From CAYOZN01 sp964408455 (lineage in GTDB: Bacteria > Planctomycetota > Phycisphaerae > UBA1845 > UTPLA1), in the NCBI GenBank assembly GCA_964408455.1, contig CAYOZN010000017.1:46708-110707 (forward strand): a DNA stretch of 64,000 nt, in the 5' to 3' direction. Numbering within the stretch: the stretch's first letter is position 1; each line of letters begins with the position of its first letter. The notes under the pieces are model-generated. The model was not told the origin of the DNA and did no database searches. It worked only from the letters and a program-made list of their open reading frames with translations. This document shows, piece after piece, positions 24,936-33,812 of this stretch. Position numbers and translations under genes: made by a program.

Positions 24936-26897
24936 CTAGCCAATCCCAACCACCGCGGCCTCGGGCCTTTCGGCTCGCCGGCGCATGGCCAGAAGCCGGA
25001 AATGCTCCGCGATTTCCGACAGTGTGGATGACGCGGTCAGCCCGCAGTCGCGCACCAGCCCGGTCACTGTCCATTGGGCACGCTGTGAAACGGCATAGCC
25101 GAGCACCGCGTATCGCAGACCGGGACTGTGTACGTGCAGCCGCTTGACGACATAGCGGAGGCGGCCGGCAGCGCGCGGCTCGATGGCTGCGACGATCGTC
25201 AATTCCGGCGGAGCCGCCGCGATCTGGCCGATGACCTCAGACGCGAGGGTAAGCGGCGGAAGGCTTTCGACTTTGACGCCACGGGAAGCACCGAGTCGCA
25301 CCAGCATCTTGGCGAGCACCGGGCCGAAATCGCCGGTGTCGGTCACGATGCCGACTTCGGCGGGGCCTTCATATTCCGGATCGGGCTGCTCTTGACTGGT
25401 GTTTGGCACTTCAAAGCTGGTTTGTTCGACCAGGCGGCCGACGATCTCGCGCGCAAACAGCAGACGGGCTTCATCGAGCAGGCCGCTTCTCCGCTCGTTT
25501 TCAAGCTGGGCCAGCGTCTGGAAGGCCACCTGATCAAACATTGCCAAAGAGCCGAACTCCGCGGTGTACTCGTCAGCAATTCGAATCGCCTCATCGGCGT
25601 CCTGCGCCAGCATGCGCTGATAAAACCGTGTGGCCGGCTCAAGCACCGGGCCGTCGCTGAGCAGGATGTACAGCCACTCAAAAGCCGGCACGTTCTTGCC
25701 CACGACGAGTAACACGACCGTGATAGGCGTCGCGAGGAAGAGCCCGAAACCGCCCCACAGCCAGGTCCAGAAGAAAAAGGAAACGAGGATGGCGGTCGGT
25801 GAAATACCGGTGCGGGCGCCATACAAGAGCGGCTCCAGCACGTTGGCGGCCAATAGATCGAGCGTGACGCACCAGGCAACCACCAGCAGCGGGATGGTCC
25901 AACCGTCGTACAGCGCGACGGCGACGGAGAACGGTATCAGCGTGGATATGAGGCTGCCAATATAAGGAAAAAACCTGGAGACCGCCGTCAATGCCCCCCA
26001 CAATGCCGCGTTGGGAATTCCGATCGCATACAGGCCGATCGCAAGTACCAGCCCCACGAGCGAATTTGCGCAGATCTGCGCAACCAGGAATCGCAATACG
26101 CGGCTGTACATGTCGTCCAGCGCTACCGTGGTGACCGGAATTCTTGCGAACCCGCACAGGCGCACGATGCGATCACGCAGGGAGCTGATGTTGACGAGAA
26201 AAAAAACGACGAGAATGGTCGCCATCCCGATGGTCAACACAGGATGGACAACCCAGCCGATGTATGGCCGAAGATAATGGAAGAGGCCTTGCCGCGGCTG
26301 GACGACCTCCACCTTCACGGGTTCAGGTTTTTCGCTTTCGCGCTCGCCCTTCGCGTCGCCACTCGAATCGTCGCCGGTGATGACGTCCCCGGTCGGCTCC
26401 TCGACGACTTGCTCCACCGATTCCGGTTCGAGTTCATCATCCAGCACGTCGCCGTCGGGTTCTCCGTCGGAAGCTCGCGCATCGTCTTCGGCGGGCTCGT
26501 CTCCATTCACACCTTCGGAGAGAACCTCGATCGCGCCAGAGGCCTTTTCCATGCGTTTCTGGAAGAACTCCCGGGCGCTGGTGATCTTTCCCGTGAACTT
26601 GTCCCGGTACTGCGGCATCTGCTCCATGACCAGCGCCGCCTGCGATGTCAGCATCCAGCCGAATGCCGCAACTCCGGAGAAACAGGCGAATACCACTACC
26701 AGGACGCTCAGCACGCGGCCGATTCTTGCGCGCCGCGTCAGAAAGTTCACCGGGCCTGCCAGAAGGAAGCAAAACAACAGCGCCAGGGCGAGCGGAATAA
26801 ACAACTCCCGCCCGAGGTACAGGATTGCAATCACCAGCGCGGCACCGATGAATGCGATTGCGGATTTCTGCAATGGATTATCGCGCAGCTGAGACAT
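24936..26897 (-). CDS. AI-2E family (PerM-like) transporter with acidic insert and C-terminal extension
   Basis: A 653-residue inner-membrane protein. Two N-terminal helices (SAIAFIGAALVIAILYLG; LFIPLALALLFCFLLAGPV) and a third (VLSVLVVVFACFSGVAAFGW) precede a 100-residue periplasmic or cytoplasmic insert very rich in Asp and Glu (about 125-205). The second half has the family's conserved region (GIPNAALWGALTAVSRFFPY then IGSLISTLIP) and LEPLLYGARTGISPTAILVS. The C-terminal 250 residues after the last helix are soluble. The family includes exporters and Na+/H+ antiporters; the substrate cannot be called. The acidic insert and long tail exceed the usual 350-residue length. Confidence 0.85.
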   Translation of the reverse strand: MSQLRDNPLQKSAIAFIGAALVIAILYLGRELFIPLALALLFCFLLAGPVNFLTRRARIGRVLSVLVVVFACFSGVAAFGWMLTSQAALVMEQMPQYRDKFTGKITSAREFFQKRMEKASGAIEVLSEGVNGDEPAEDDARASDGEPDGDVLDDELEPESVEQVVEEPTGDVITGDDSSGDAKGERESEKPEPVKVEVVQPRQGLFHYLRPYIGWVVHPVLTIGMATILVVFFLVNISSLRDRIVRLCGFARIPVTTVALDDMYSRVLRFLVAQICANSLVGLVLAIGLYAIGIPNAALWGALTAVSRFFPYIGSLISTLIPFSVAVALYDGWTIPLLVVAWCVTLDLLAANVLEPLLYGARTGISPTAILVSFFFWTWLWGGFGLFLATPITVVLLVVGKNVPAFEWLYILLSDGPVLEPATRFYQRMLAQDADEAIRIADEYTAEFGSLAMFDQVAFQTLAQLENERRSGLLDEARLLFAREIVGRLVEQTSFEVPNTSQEQPDPEYEGPAEVGIVTDTGDFGPVLAKMLVRLGASRGVKVESLPPLTLASEVIGQIAAAPPELTIVAAIEPRAAGRLRYVVKRLHVHSPGLRYAVLGYAVSQRAQWTVTGLVRDCGLTASSTLSEIAEHFRLLAMRRRAERPEAAVVGIG

Positions 26898-27003
26898 ACG
26901 CTACTGCACAGATCATTGCAGCCCGTGATAAACGTGCGGTGAATTTCAACTGTCTTACAGGCGCGATAGACGAATTGCCGAATCTGGTGCGAGGAGTTGC
27001 GAT

Positions 27004-27576
27004 ATGTCCTCCATTTACGTTCCCCGCATAATGGGCGTACTATCGTCAGTAACCATCGTTGCCGTGCTGATTCTGCTAAACGCCTCGCGCGGTGCCGGTC
27101 CGGGACTCGTCAGCGGTGCTGCCCAGGAAGATCGTGGTGCAGCACGACAGGCAACACAGCCACGGCAGGGATCGCCGTCGGATGCAAGCCAGCCGGAACC
27201 GCATCACCCGCTGAAAAGAGGCGAATACATCGTCAAATACGTTGCCATGTGCGTGGAGTGTCATTCCCCGCGCGATGCACACGGCACAATCAATACCGAC
27301 CGGCTCTTTGAGGGCGCACCGATCCCGGTTCGATCGCCGTGGCCAAAACAGACGTGGGCCTTCTACGCGCCCCACCTCGCCGGGCTGCCGAGTGGCTGGT
27401 CCGAGCCGGAACTTGTCGAATTTCTGGTGACGGGCCTTGACCGCCGCGGCCGCCCGAGGAATGCGCCGATGCCGGCCTTCCGGATGACGCGAGAAGATGC
27501 AACTGCGGTGGCCGCATACTTGCGTTCATTGTCGGGCGCGCCGCGCTCCGCAGTTGACACGCAGTCGCCGCGATGA
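27004..27576 (+). CDS. Monohaem cytochrome c family protein
   Basis: A 190-residue exported protein. Residues 8-30 form a signal peptide or membrane anchor (IMGVLSSVTIVAVLILLNAS). After a Gln/Ala/Pro-rich linker the domain carries a single haem site CVECH (Cys83, Cys86, His87) preceded by GEYIVKYVAM. The likely distal Met is in APMPAFRMTREDATAVAAYL. It should carry electrons in the periplasm; partners are not visible here. GAGGAG lies about 7 bases before the ATG. It is divergent from the AI-2E gene across a 106-base gap that should contain both promoters. Confidence 0.88.
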   Translation: MSSIYVPRIMGVLSSVTIVAVLILLNASRGAGPGLVSGAAQEDRGAARQATQPRQGSPSDASQPEPHHPLKRGEYIVKYVAMCVECHSPRDAHGTINTDRLFEGAPIPVRSPWPKQTWAFYAPHLAGLPSGWSEPELVEFLVTGLDRRGRPRNAPMPAFRMTREDATAVAAYLRSLSGAPRSAVDTQSPR

Positions 27577-27821
27577 ATTCGCCGGCGCGCGTTTTCAACG
27601 GCTCCGGTACAAGCATTCATATCCGGCGCACTGCAATCGTGCGCACGACGCCTTTATAAACTACCTGTCAACCCGCGCCGTTGGGCCTTTGGGCGACACA
27701 GCCGCGCGATGGCGACTGTCATATACTCTCTCGACAAAATCTGACCGAACTTGCTGATCGCTGTCATAATGGCGCAGCTTTGTGGATGCATGGTTCGGAC
27801 AGTCATCGGAAAGGGTCATGT

Positions 27822-28925
27822 GTGAGAATCGCCCAGGTCGCCCCTCTACACGAGAGCGTCCCGCCGCAGCAATACGGCGGCACTGAACGCGTCGTGTCAT
27901 ATCTCACGGAAGAACTCGTTCGACAGGGTCACGACGTCACGCTGTTTGCAAGCGGGGACTCGGTGACCACGGCCAGGCTCATCGCTCCCTGCGACCGATC
28001 CATTCGGCTCAATCCCGATGCCAAAGATCCCGTATGTCCGCATATGGCGATGCTCGATCAGGTGTTCGAGCTTGCCCAGGAATTCGACATCATTCACTTT
28101 CACACCGATTACTTACACTTTCCCACACTGCGATGGCGAATTGTCCCGCATGTCACGACGCTACACGGCCGAATGGATATGGCGGAGCTGGGTTCGCTCT
28201 TCCGGCGTTTCACTCACGAGCCGCTGGTGTCAATCTCCGACTCGCAGCGCGAACCGCTGCCGTGGGCCAACTGGGTGTCAACGGTCTACCACGGCCTGCC
28301 CGATCATCACGTACCCAGCCTGGAACACGGCCGCTACCTGGTCTTCCTGGGTCGGATATCACGGGAGAAGCGCCTCGACCGCGCCATTGAGATCGCCCGG
28401 CGCGCGCAATGCACGTTAAAAATAGCCGCCAAGATCGACCCGGCCGATCGCAAATATTTCAACGAAATCCGGCCTCTCCTGCGCACGCCCGGCGTCGAGT
28501 TCATGGGCGAGATCGGCGAGCGCGACAAGGGCCCCCTCCTGCGCGGTGCGCTGGCCCTGCTCTTTCCGATCGACTGGCCAGAGCCCTTCGGACTGGTCAT
28601 GATCGAAGCGCTGGCCTGCGGAACGCCGGTCATCGCGTGGCCGTGCGGATCGGTACCCGAGATCATCCGCCACAATCACACCGGCTTTCTCTGCCGCGAC
28701 ATCGACGACGCGGTCGCAGCCGTTGAGCGGTTGACCACGCTGAGCCGGGCAGACTGTCGACGGGAATTTGAGAGCCGGTTCAGTTCAGCGGCGATGGCCC
28801 GCGGGTATATTGCGGTATATAAGAAGATCCTGGGAGAACTCGAAATCGACGAGGCAGTCCCGCATGGACGTCATACAGGTTCAGGATCAGTTCTATATTC
28901 TGGCGACGTCGTCGCGGATCGCTGA
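27822..28925 (+). CDS. Glycosyltransferase family 4 protein
   Basis: A 367-residue cytoplasmic GT-B enzyme. The N-terminal fold opens VRIAQVAPLHESVPPQQYGG then TERVVSYLTEELVRQGHDVT, and the C-terminal donor-binding fold has FLGRISREKRLDRAIEIAR and EPFGLVMIEALACGTPVIAW, where the first Glu is the catalytic-site residue of GT4. The start is GTG 27822, supported by AAGGG 7 bases upstream and by homology to proteins beginning MRIAQVAP. It overlaps the glucosidase gene by 62 bases, so the two are coupled and probably act on the same glucan or glucosylated product. The exact acceptor is unknown. Confidence 0.88.
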   Translation: MRIAQVAPLHESVPPQQYGGTERVVSYLTEELVRQGHDVTLFASGDSVTTARLIAPCDRSIRLNPDAKDPVCPHMAMLDQVFELAQEFDIIHFHTDYLHFPTLRWRIVPHVTTLHGRMDMAELGSLFRRFTHEPLVSISDSQREPLPWANWVSTVYHGLPDHHVPSLEHGRYLVFLGRISREKRLDRAIEIARRAQCTLKIAAKIDPADRKYFNEIRPLLRTPGVEFMGEIGERDKGPLLRGALALLFPIDWPEPFGLVMIEALACGTPVIAWPCGSVPEIIRHNHTGFLCRDIDDAVAAVERLTTLSRADCRREFESRFSSAAMARGYIAVYKKILGELEIDEAVPHGRHTGSGSVLYSGDVVADR

Positions 28926-31029
28926 ATCGAACCGCGTCCTCAAGCACGATGACACGTTCGCCGTCTTCGACCAGTTCGGCGCCATGCACCGCTATGGCCT
29001 GGGCGAGCAGGGGCTGTTTTACGACGGCACGCGGTTCTTGAGCCGCTTCGACGTGCGCCTGCTCGGCCGGCGGCCGCTATTGCTCAATTCAACGGTCAAG
29101 GACGATAACGCGGTGTTCACCGCCGATCTGACCAACGCCGATGTTTCCTCCAACGGGGACATCGAGCTGCCCCGCGACAGTCTCCACATCTTCGAATCGT
29201 GCCTGGTTCTCGATGGCGTCTGTTACTTCATGGTGCGCGTACGGAGCTTTCTCCTGCGTCCCGTTCGCATCTCGATGACCATTCAATTCGACGCGGACTT
29301 CGCCGATATCTTCGAAGTGCGCGGCATGAAGCGCGCGAAGCGCGGACAAATGCTGCCTGCGACGTGTGCCGGGGGCCGCGTCCAGCTTGGCTATCGCGGC
29401 CTGGACGACAGGGTGCGCCGCACGAACGTATCCTTCACTCCCGAACCTGAATCCCTCGACGCCACCCGTGCCGAGTATCAGCGCACGATCGAGCCTCGCG
29501 GGGACATGAAGTTTGTGACCACCGTGCAGTGCATTACCGATGCTGCCGCGGCGCCGCCCGTTCTGCCATTTGACGAGGCGCTGACTCGTGCCTCCGAGCT
29601 CCGAACGCAGCTCAAGGCCGATGAAGCGCAGGTGACTACCTCCAACGAACAGTTCAATGACTGGCTGAACCGGTCGACCGCCGATCTGCACCTGATGCTG
29701 ACCGCCACGCCCCATGGATTCTATCCGTATGCCGGAATTCCATGGTACAGCACCATCTTCGGGCGCGACGGGATCATTACCGCGCTCGAGTATCTTTGGG
29801 TGAATCCGATGCTCGCCGCCGGCGTGCTGAAACTCCTTGCCGCGATGCAGGCCCAGGAATTCGACGCCGACTGCGATGCGGAGCCGGGCAAGATCCTGCA
29901 CGAGGCCCGCGGCGGGGAGATGGCCGCCACGGGAGAAATCCCATTCGGCAGATACTACGGCAGCGTCGATTCCACGCCGCTTTTCGTGGTTCTGGCCGGC
30001 GCCTATTACGAGCGAACAGGCGATCTGATGCTCATCCGCGAGTTGTGGCCGTCCATCCAGGCCGCATTGAAGTGGATCGATGAATACGGCGATGTGGATG
30101 GCGACGGCTTCGTCGAGTTTTCGCGGCGCTCCGACGACGGCCTCGTCATGCAGGGCTGGAAGGACTCTGTCGATTCCGTGTTTCATGCCGATGGCTCGGC
30201 AGTCGAGGGCCCCGTCGCGCTGTGTGAGGTCCAGGGTTACGCATACGCGGCCCGGCGGGCGGCGGCGCGTCTTGCCGCCGTGCTCGGTCAGGAGGAGCTG
30301 GCAAGCGATCTGTTGAAACAGGCCGAGTCTTTCCGGCTCTCCTTCGAAAAGACCTTCTGGTGCGACGACATTCAGATGTACGTTCTGGCCCTCGACGGAA
30401 AAAAGAGGCCATGCGCCGTCCGCACCTCCAATGCCGGCCACTGCCTGCTCGCCGGCATTGCTTCTCCAGAGCGAGCACGAATGGTCGCCTCGCGGCTGCT
30501 TGAAGAGCCGTTTTATTCCGGATGGGGCATCCGCACGGTCGCCCGTTCCGAGTCGCGTTTCAACCCGATGTCCTATCACAACGGCTCGGTCTGGCCGCAC
30601 GACAACGCCATGTGCGCCGCTGGATTCGCACGATACGGCCTTCGAGAGCAGGCGCTGCGCGTCTTCAACGGCCTGTTTGATGCCAGCCTTTTCGTGGACC
30701 TTCGACGCATGCCCGAGCTCTTCTGCGGCTTCCCGCGGCGGGCGGGTGTCGGACCGACGCCGTACCCGGTAGCCTGCGCCCCGCAGAGCTGGGCGGCGGT
30801 GTCGGTGTTCTCACTGCTGTCATCGATTCTGGGTATGAACATCTCTGCTCCCGAGCGACTGATCAAGTTTCGGCGCGCGATCCTGCCGGAGTCGGTCCAG
30901 AGACTGCGAATCTCGAACCTGCGCGTCGGCGACGCAGTGCTCGATCTGTCGCTTGAGCGCTTTCGCAACAACGTCGCGTTTGAAATTGTTCGCCGTCAGG
31001 GCGACATCGAAGTCGTCGTTGTGAAGTGA
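28864..31029 (+). CDS. Glycogen debranching-type amylo-alpha-1,6-glucosidase
   Basis: A 721-residue enzyme with an N-terminal GDE_N_bis domain (about 1-250; LKHDDTFAVFDQFGAMHRYG, LFYDGTRFLSRFDVRLLGRR) and a C-terminal (alpha/alpha)6 glucosidase domain (about 290-700; YAGIPWYSTIFGRDGIITAL, GWKDSVDSVFHADG, SYHNGSVWPHDNAM). Asp in FGRDG and Glu/Asp in VEFSRRSDDG are plausible catalytic acids. The family hydrolyses alpha-1,6 branches in glycogen or similar glucans in the cytoplasm. ATG 28864 is chosen because it begins the conserved domain; it lies inside the 3' end of the GT4 gene. Both genes probably serve storage or compatible-glucan metabolism. Confidence 0.9.
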   Translation: MDVIQVQDQFYILATSSRIAESNRVLKHDDTFAVFDQFGAMHRYGLGEQGLFYDGTRFLSRFDVRLLGRRPLLLNSTVKDDNAVFTADLTNADVSSNGDIELPRDSLHIFESCLVLDGVCYFMVRVRSFLLRPVRISMTIQFDADFADIFEVRGMKRAKRGQMLPATCAGGRVQLGYRGLDDRVRRTNVSFTPEPESLDATRAEYQRTIEPRGDMKFVTTVQCITDAAAAPPVLPFDEALTRASELRTQLKADEAQVTTSNEQFNDWLNRSTADLHLMLTATPHGFYPYAGIPWYSTIFGRDGIITALEYLWVNPMLAAGVLKLLAAMQAQEFDADCDAEPGKILHEARGGEMAATGEIPFGRYYGSVDSTPLFVVLAGAYYERTGDLMLIRELWPSIQAALKWIDEYGDVDGDGFVEFSRRSDDGLVMQGWKDSVDSVFHADGSAVEGPVALCEVQGYAYAARRAAARLAAVLGQEELASDLLKQAESFRLSFEKTFWCDDIQMYVLALDGKKRPCAVRTSNAGHCLLAGIASPERARMVASRLLEEPFYSGWGIRTVARSESRFNPMSYHNGSVWPHDNAMCAAGFARYGLREQALRVFNGLFDASLFVDLRRMPELFCGFPRRAGVGPTPYPVACAPQSWAAVSVFSLLSSILGMNISAPERLIKFRRAILPESVQRLRISNLRVGDAVLDLSLERFRNNVAFEIVRRQGDIEVVVVK

Positions 31030-31087
31030 GGCCGGGAGGCTGCATCGCGCCGGGGCAAGCCACTCGCCTTAAAATAAATGTAAAGGA

Positions 31088-31116
31088 ACGGGCGCAGGCA
31101 TGGAGCCTGCGCCCGT
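31088..31116. terminator. Bidirectional terminator between convergent genes
   Basis: Perfect 12-bp stem (ACGGGCGCAGGC, 31088-31099, with its complement at 31105-31116) and a 5-base loop. It lies between the stops of the plus-strand glucosidase (31029) and the minus-strand PRC-barrel gene (31151). The minus-strand exit side is T-rich. Confidence 0.85.
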
Positions 31117-31150
31117 CCATGTGTTAACACGTCATCGCGTCCCGGCGAAT

Positions 31151-32776
31151 TCAGTCGCGCAGGGAAGCGCCTGCCCGGTTGTTTAACGCACCGCGGTAGA
31201 ATCGGTGGATTCTCTCGCTGAACTGGGTATCCGACATGTCGGGCCAGTTGTCCTTGTCGAACCCTTCGGCATCCTTGAGTTTCTCCTTGTCCACGTTCAG
31301 GGCGAGCGTCTTGTAGTCGGACGAAAGTCGCAACTCGCTCCACGGCACTGCGAAGAGCTTGTCGCCCAGGCCGAGGAAGCCACCGAACGACAGTATGCCG
31401 TACAACACCCGACCCGAATCGGGATCAACAACGATTTCATTGAGGTTGCCGAGATTCTCATTGGTCTGCGGGTTCTGAACGTCCTTGCCGATCAGATCGC
31501 TTACCTTCTGCCATCGATTGGGAGGTTGCAAGCGGCTGCCCTGCTGGCCAACGCCGCCGGGTCGATCCGCCACCGGTCGGACCGTGCCCTGTCCCGTCGC
31601 GCCGGAAGCAACGCCGCCCATCGTCCGATCGCGCCAGTAGGGCTCCGCGTTGAACGACTCATAGATCCTCGCCACGAGCTGTTCATCGCTCAAATCCGGC
31701 CAACTGTCCTGATTGAATCCGTTTGCGCTTCGGATTTCAGACTCCTGTGCCTGAAGCACGATCGACCGGTAGTCCTGGCTAAGCTGGGTCTTTTTGAAGG
31801 GGATGGCGTACAGGCGATTGTCTTCGCCCAACTCGCCGGAGAATTCGGCGACGGTCAGGTAAATGTGACCGGCATCCGGATCGATGACCATATCTTTGAT
31901 CGTACCGATCTCTTCCTGGTTCCGCTGACCGATGATGGGCTTATCGAGCAGATCGCTGACCTTCTGCCAGCGCCCGCTGCCCTGCTGTCCGCCACGGGCA
32001 TGCTGACCGCTGGTGCCCTGCTGGCCGCCTGCCATGTGCACGCTGCCGACGCCTTCGCCACCGAAGGCGGCCCGCGTGAAGCCACTCTTCCCATGCATGA
32101 ACTTCTGGTGCTGCTTCATGGCAAGCACGTTGCCGGACTTGCAATTGATGATCACTTCGCGAATCCAGTTGTCGCTTACGCACATGATGAGGGCGACGGG
32201 ATCGGTTGGACTAAGCGTGCGCATTTCTTCGGGCGATGCCTTTTGATTGGCTCCCTGCATGCCGCCCATGCCCGGCCGCACGCCCGGCTGTCCGGTTCGC
32301 GCGCCCGATTCACCAGGCTGGCCCGGCCGCTCGCCGGGCTGGCCCGGACGATCACCGGGCTGACCGGTCGTCCCGCTTTGCCCCGGGGGTTCGCGTCCGC
32401 TCGACGGCTGGTCGGTGGAGTCCCTGAGGCCGGTCGGCTGAATGCGCATGCCCTGATCCGTCGTGGATTTCGCGGCGGTTTCATCGATGCAGTGCCATTC
32501 CATCATGGCGGCGGCAAAGGCGCGGCCGCCGGTATGCTGTTCGGCCGTGCGGATCAACTCCGTCAACTGCTTCGTCGAGGTGTCGACCAACTGCTTCACT
32601 TCGGCAGCTGACTGCGGCTCGAGCCGGCCCGAGGATTCGCGCTGCCCATCCTGCGGCCGCAGCGTACGGCGGTCCTGAGTTTGCTGTCCGGGGTCCTGCT
32701 GCGCTACGGCAAGAAGGCCGGTCGCAGCAACTGCAACCGACACTGCCAGGACAGGTGCAAGGCTCTTCATTCGCAT
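31151..32776 (-). CDS. Exported protein with two PRC-barrel domains (paralogue)
   Basis: A 541-residue secreted protein, paralogous to the 16740-18848 product. Signal peptide (SLAPVLAVSVAVAATGLLAV), a helical domain (LTELIRTAEQHTGGRAFAAA), a Gly/Pro/Gln-rich linker (PGQSGTTGQPGDRPGQPGER), a domain with DPVALIMCVSDNWIREVIIN, then PRC-barrels at about 285-380 and 440-535, opening RWQKVSDLLDKPI and RWQKVSDLIGKDV. Each barrel ends in a (N/D)xWPD(L/M)S region. The ATG at 32776 has AAGGAG 6 bases upstream; a longer frame upstream is not used. Function is unknown; paired expression with the other paralogue in a stress setting is inferred. Confidence 0.85.
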   Translation of the reverse strand: MRMKSLAPVLAVSVAVAATGLLAVAQQDPGQQTQDRRTLRPQDGQRESSGRLEPQSAAEVKQLVDTSTKQLTELIRTAEQHTGGRAFAAAMMEWHCIDETAAKSTTDQGMRIQPTGLRDSTDQPSSGREPPGQSGTTGQPGDRPGQPGERPGQPGESGARTGQPGVRPGMGGMQGANQKASPEEMRTLSPTDPVALIMCVSDNWIREVIINCKSGNVLAMKQHQKFMHGKSGFTRAAFGGEGVGSVHMAGGQQGTSGQHARGGQQGSGRWQKVSDLLDKPIIGQRNQEEIGTIKDMVIDPDAGHIYLTVAEFSGELGEDNRLYAIPFKKTQLSQDYRSIVLQAQESEIRSANGFNQDSWPDLSDEQLVARIYESFNAEPYWRDRTMGGVASGATGQGTVRPVADRPGGVGQQGSRLQPPNRWQKVSDLIGKDVQNPQTNENLGNLNEIVVDPDSGRVLYGILSFGGFLGLGDKLFAVPWSELRLSSDYKTLALNVDKEKLKDAEGFDKDNWPDMSDTQFSERIHRFYRGALNNRAGASLRD

Positions 32777-33185
32777 CGGATACTCCTTTTCAAACACCGC
32801 ATTCCACGTTTGTTTCACTGCCGTCGAGACTTGGGCCGACGCAGCGCCGCCCGACGGCAAAGACAAGTCAACTTTCAAAGTCAAGTTCGTAACAGATTCG
32901 CAGGGCGACGATTCGGCCCGCCACGGTGTCGTTGATTGCCTAACGTGCCGGGGCGGTCTCCCCTTTGATCATTCCGAATATACATCCGCAGAATGAATGC
33001 AGGATGAATTCGACCAGAACGCCGCGATGAGAACGGCGGTACTCTGTGTCAGAAGCACCGCCCGCGGACGATTTAGCACGTTCAAAGAAAGTGCGTAGCT
33101 TTCCAAAGCGCGTGAGAGGATTGGTGTGCCAGGTGCCTTACACTGAATTCAGGCCAAATTTGGCAGACCGCGTCGCGCGGCGGCC
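32777..33185. other. Intergenic region upstream of a possible small RNA
   Basis: About 400 bases with no plausible gene. It should contain the promoter of the minus-strand PRC-barrel gene. No hexamer pair is convincing on that strand. Confidence 0.4.
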
Positions 33186-33196
33186 TATACTGGATC

Positions 33197-33268
33197 AGAG
33201 CCTGTAGGACAACTTTGAGTACGATTCAGTTCATACCCAAAGCTGTTCCAACAGGCTCTCTTTTTTTT
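33197..33268 (+). ncRNA. Candidate hairpin RNA of about 70 nt (or an orphan terminator)
   Basis: A TATACT hexamer (33186-33191) is followed 6 bases later by a long imperfect hairpin. The outer stem is AGAGCCTGT (from 33199) pairing with ACAGGCTCT (33251-33259), and the inner stem pairs GGACAACTTTG with CAAAGCTGTTCC. A run of eight T follows (33261-33268). No plus-strand gene precedes it within 2 kb, so it is not simply the terminator of a known gene. The -35 element is poor (TTGGCA, 20-base spacing). It may be a small RNA, a MITE-like palindrome, or a leftover terminator. Confidence 0.45.
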
Positions 33269-33812
33269 GCCTCGCTCCGGGCCGGGGCCGCCCGCAGGTT
33301 GCCGAACCGCCAAATCCAGCCCGCACCTCCGCCGGATGCCATGCGAGGAAGATCGCCTCAGGGGCTACCCTTTGGCGGGAGTTTTCGAACCATTCCTCGT
33401 TTCGCGGTACGCGCCGGCTTCCGGCCGGGCCCCGGTCGGAAGCTGGGCTCGACCGACTCCAGCCCATGGTCCTTCGCGCAAGTGTTCGCGGAATCAAAGG
33501 TTCGCGAAATTTGCCGCGAAGACAACCCCCGCGGCGCGCGCGGGAATTCCCGCTTGACATCTCTTGGACCCCACGAAAAGAATGCCGCCGCGCGGCCGTA
33601 TTCGGCCCGCCCGGCGGGGCCAAATCTGCCGGTTTGATCAGGAAAAAACTTGCAGCGAAATGTGTTTCAGCGAGTATTGAATACGCAGGTCCGACTTCGT
33701 AATCTGTCGGCGTCCCGGTGCCTTCGGCAGCCCGAGAACGGCCGGCACGCGGAACACCAGATAGGCGTCGGCAAAGACCGAAGCACGGCCAACCTTTAGG
33801 AGTATTCACAGC
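33269..33812. other. Long leader region upstream of the DUF2007-like gene
   Basis: About 540 bases with no convincing coding frame on either strand; open frames here are Arg/Pro-rich and lack ribosome sites. It carries a likely promoter at 33554-33583, which would give the following gene a leader of more than 200 nt. I do not recognise a riboswitch. Confidence 0.4.
33554..33583 (+). promoter_or_regulatory. Putative sigma-70-type promoter for the 33813 gene
   Basis: A perfect TTGACA (33554-33559) and AAGAAT (33578-33583) separated by 18 bases. The nearest downstream gene on the plus strand begins at 33813, so the leader would be about 220 nt. Confidence 0.5.

Noticed and set aside
29089..30600. 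Minus-strand frame of about 500 codons over the glucosidase gene
   Set aside because: The plus strand encodes a full GDE domain set here; the antisense frame lacks a ribosome site or motifs.
33231..33809. Minus-strand frame in the leader region
   Set aside because: Composition is skewed (Arg, Pro, Gly), there is no ribosome site, and it spans a likely terminator hairpin and a promoter on the other strand.
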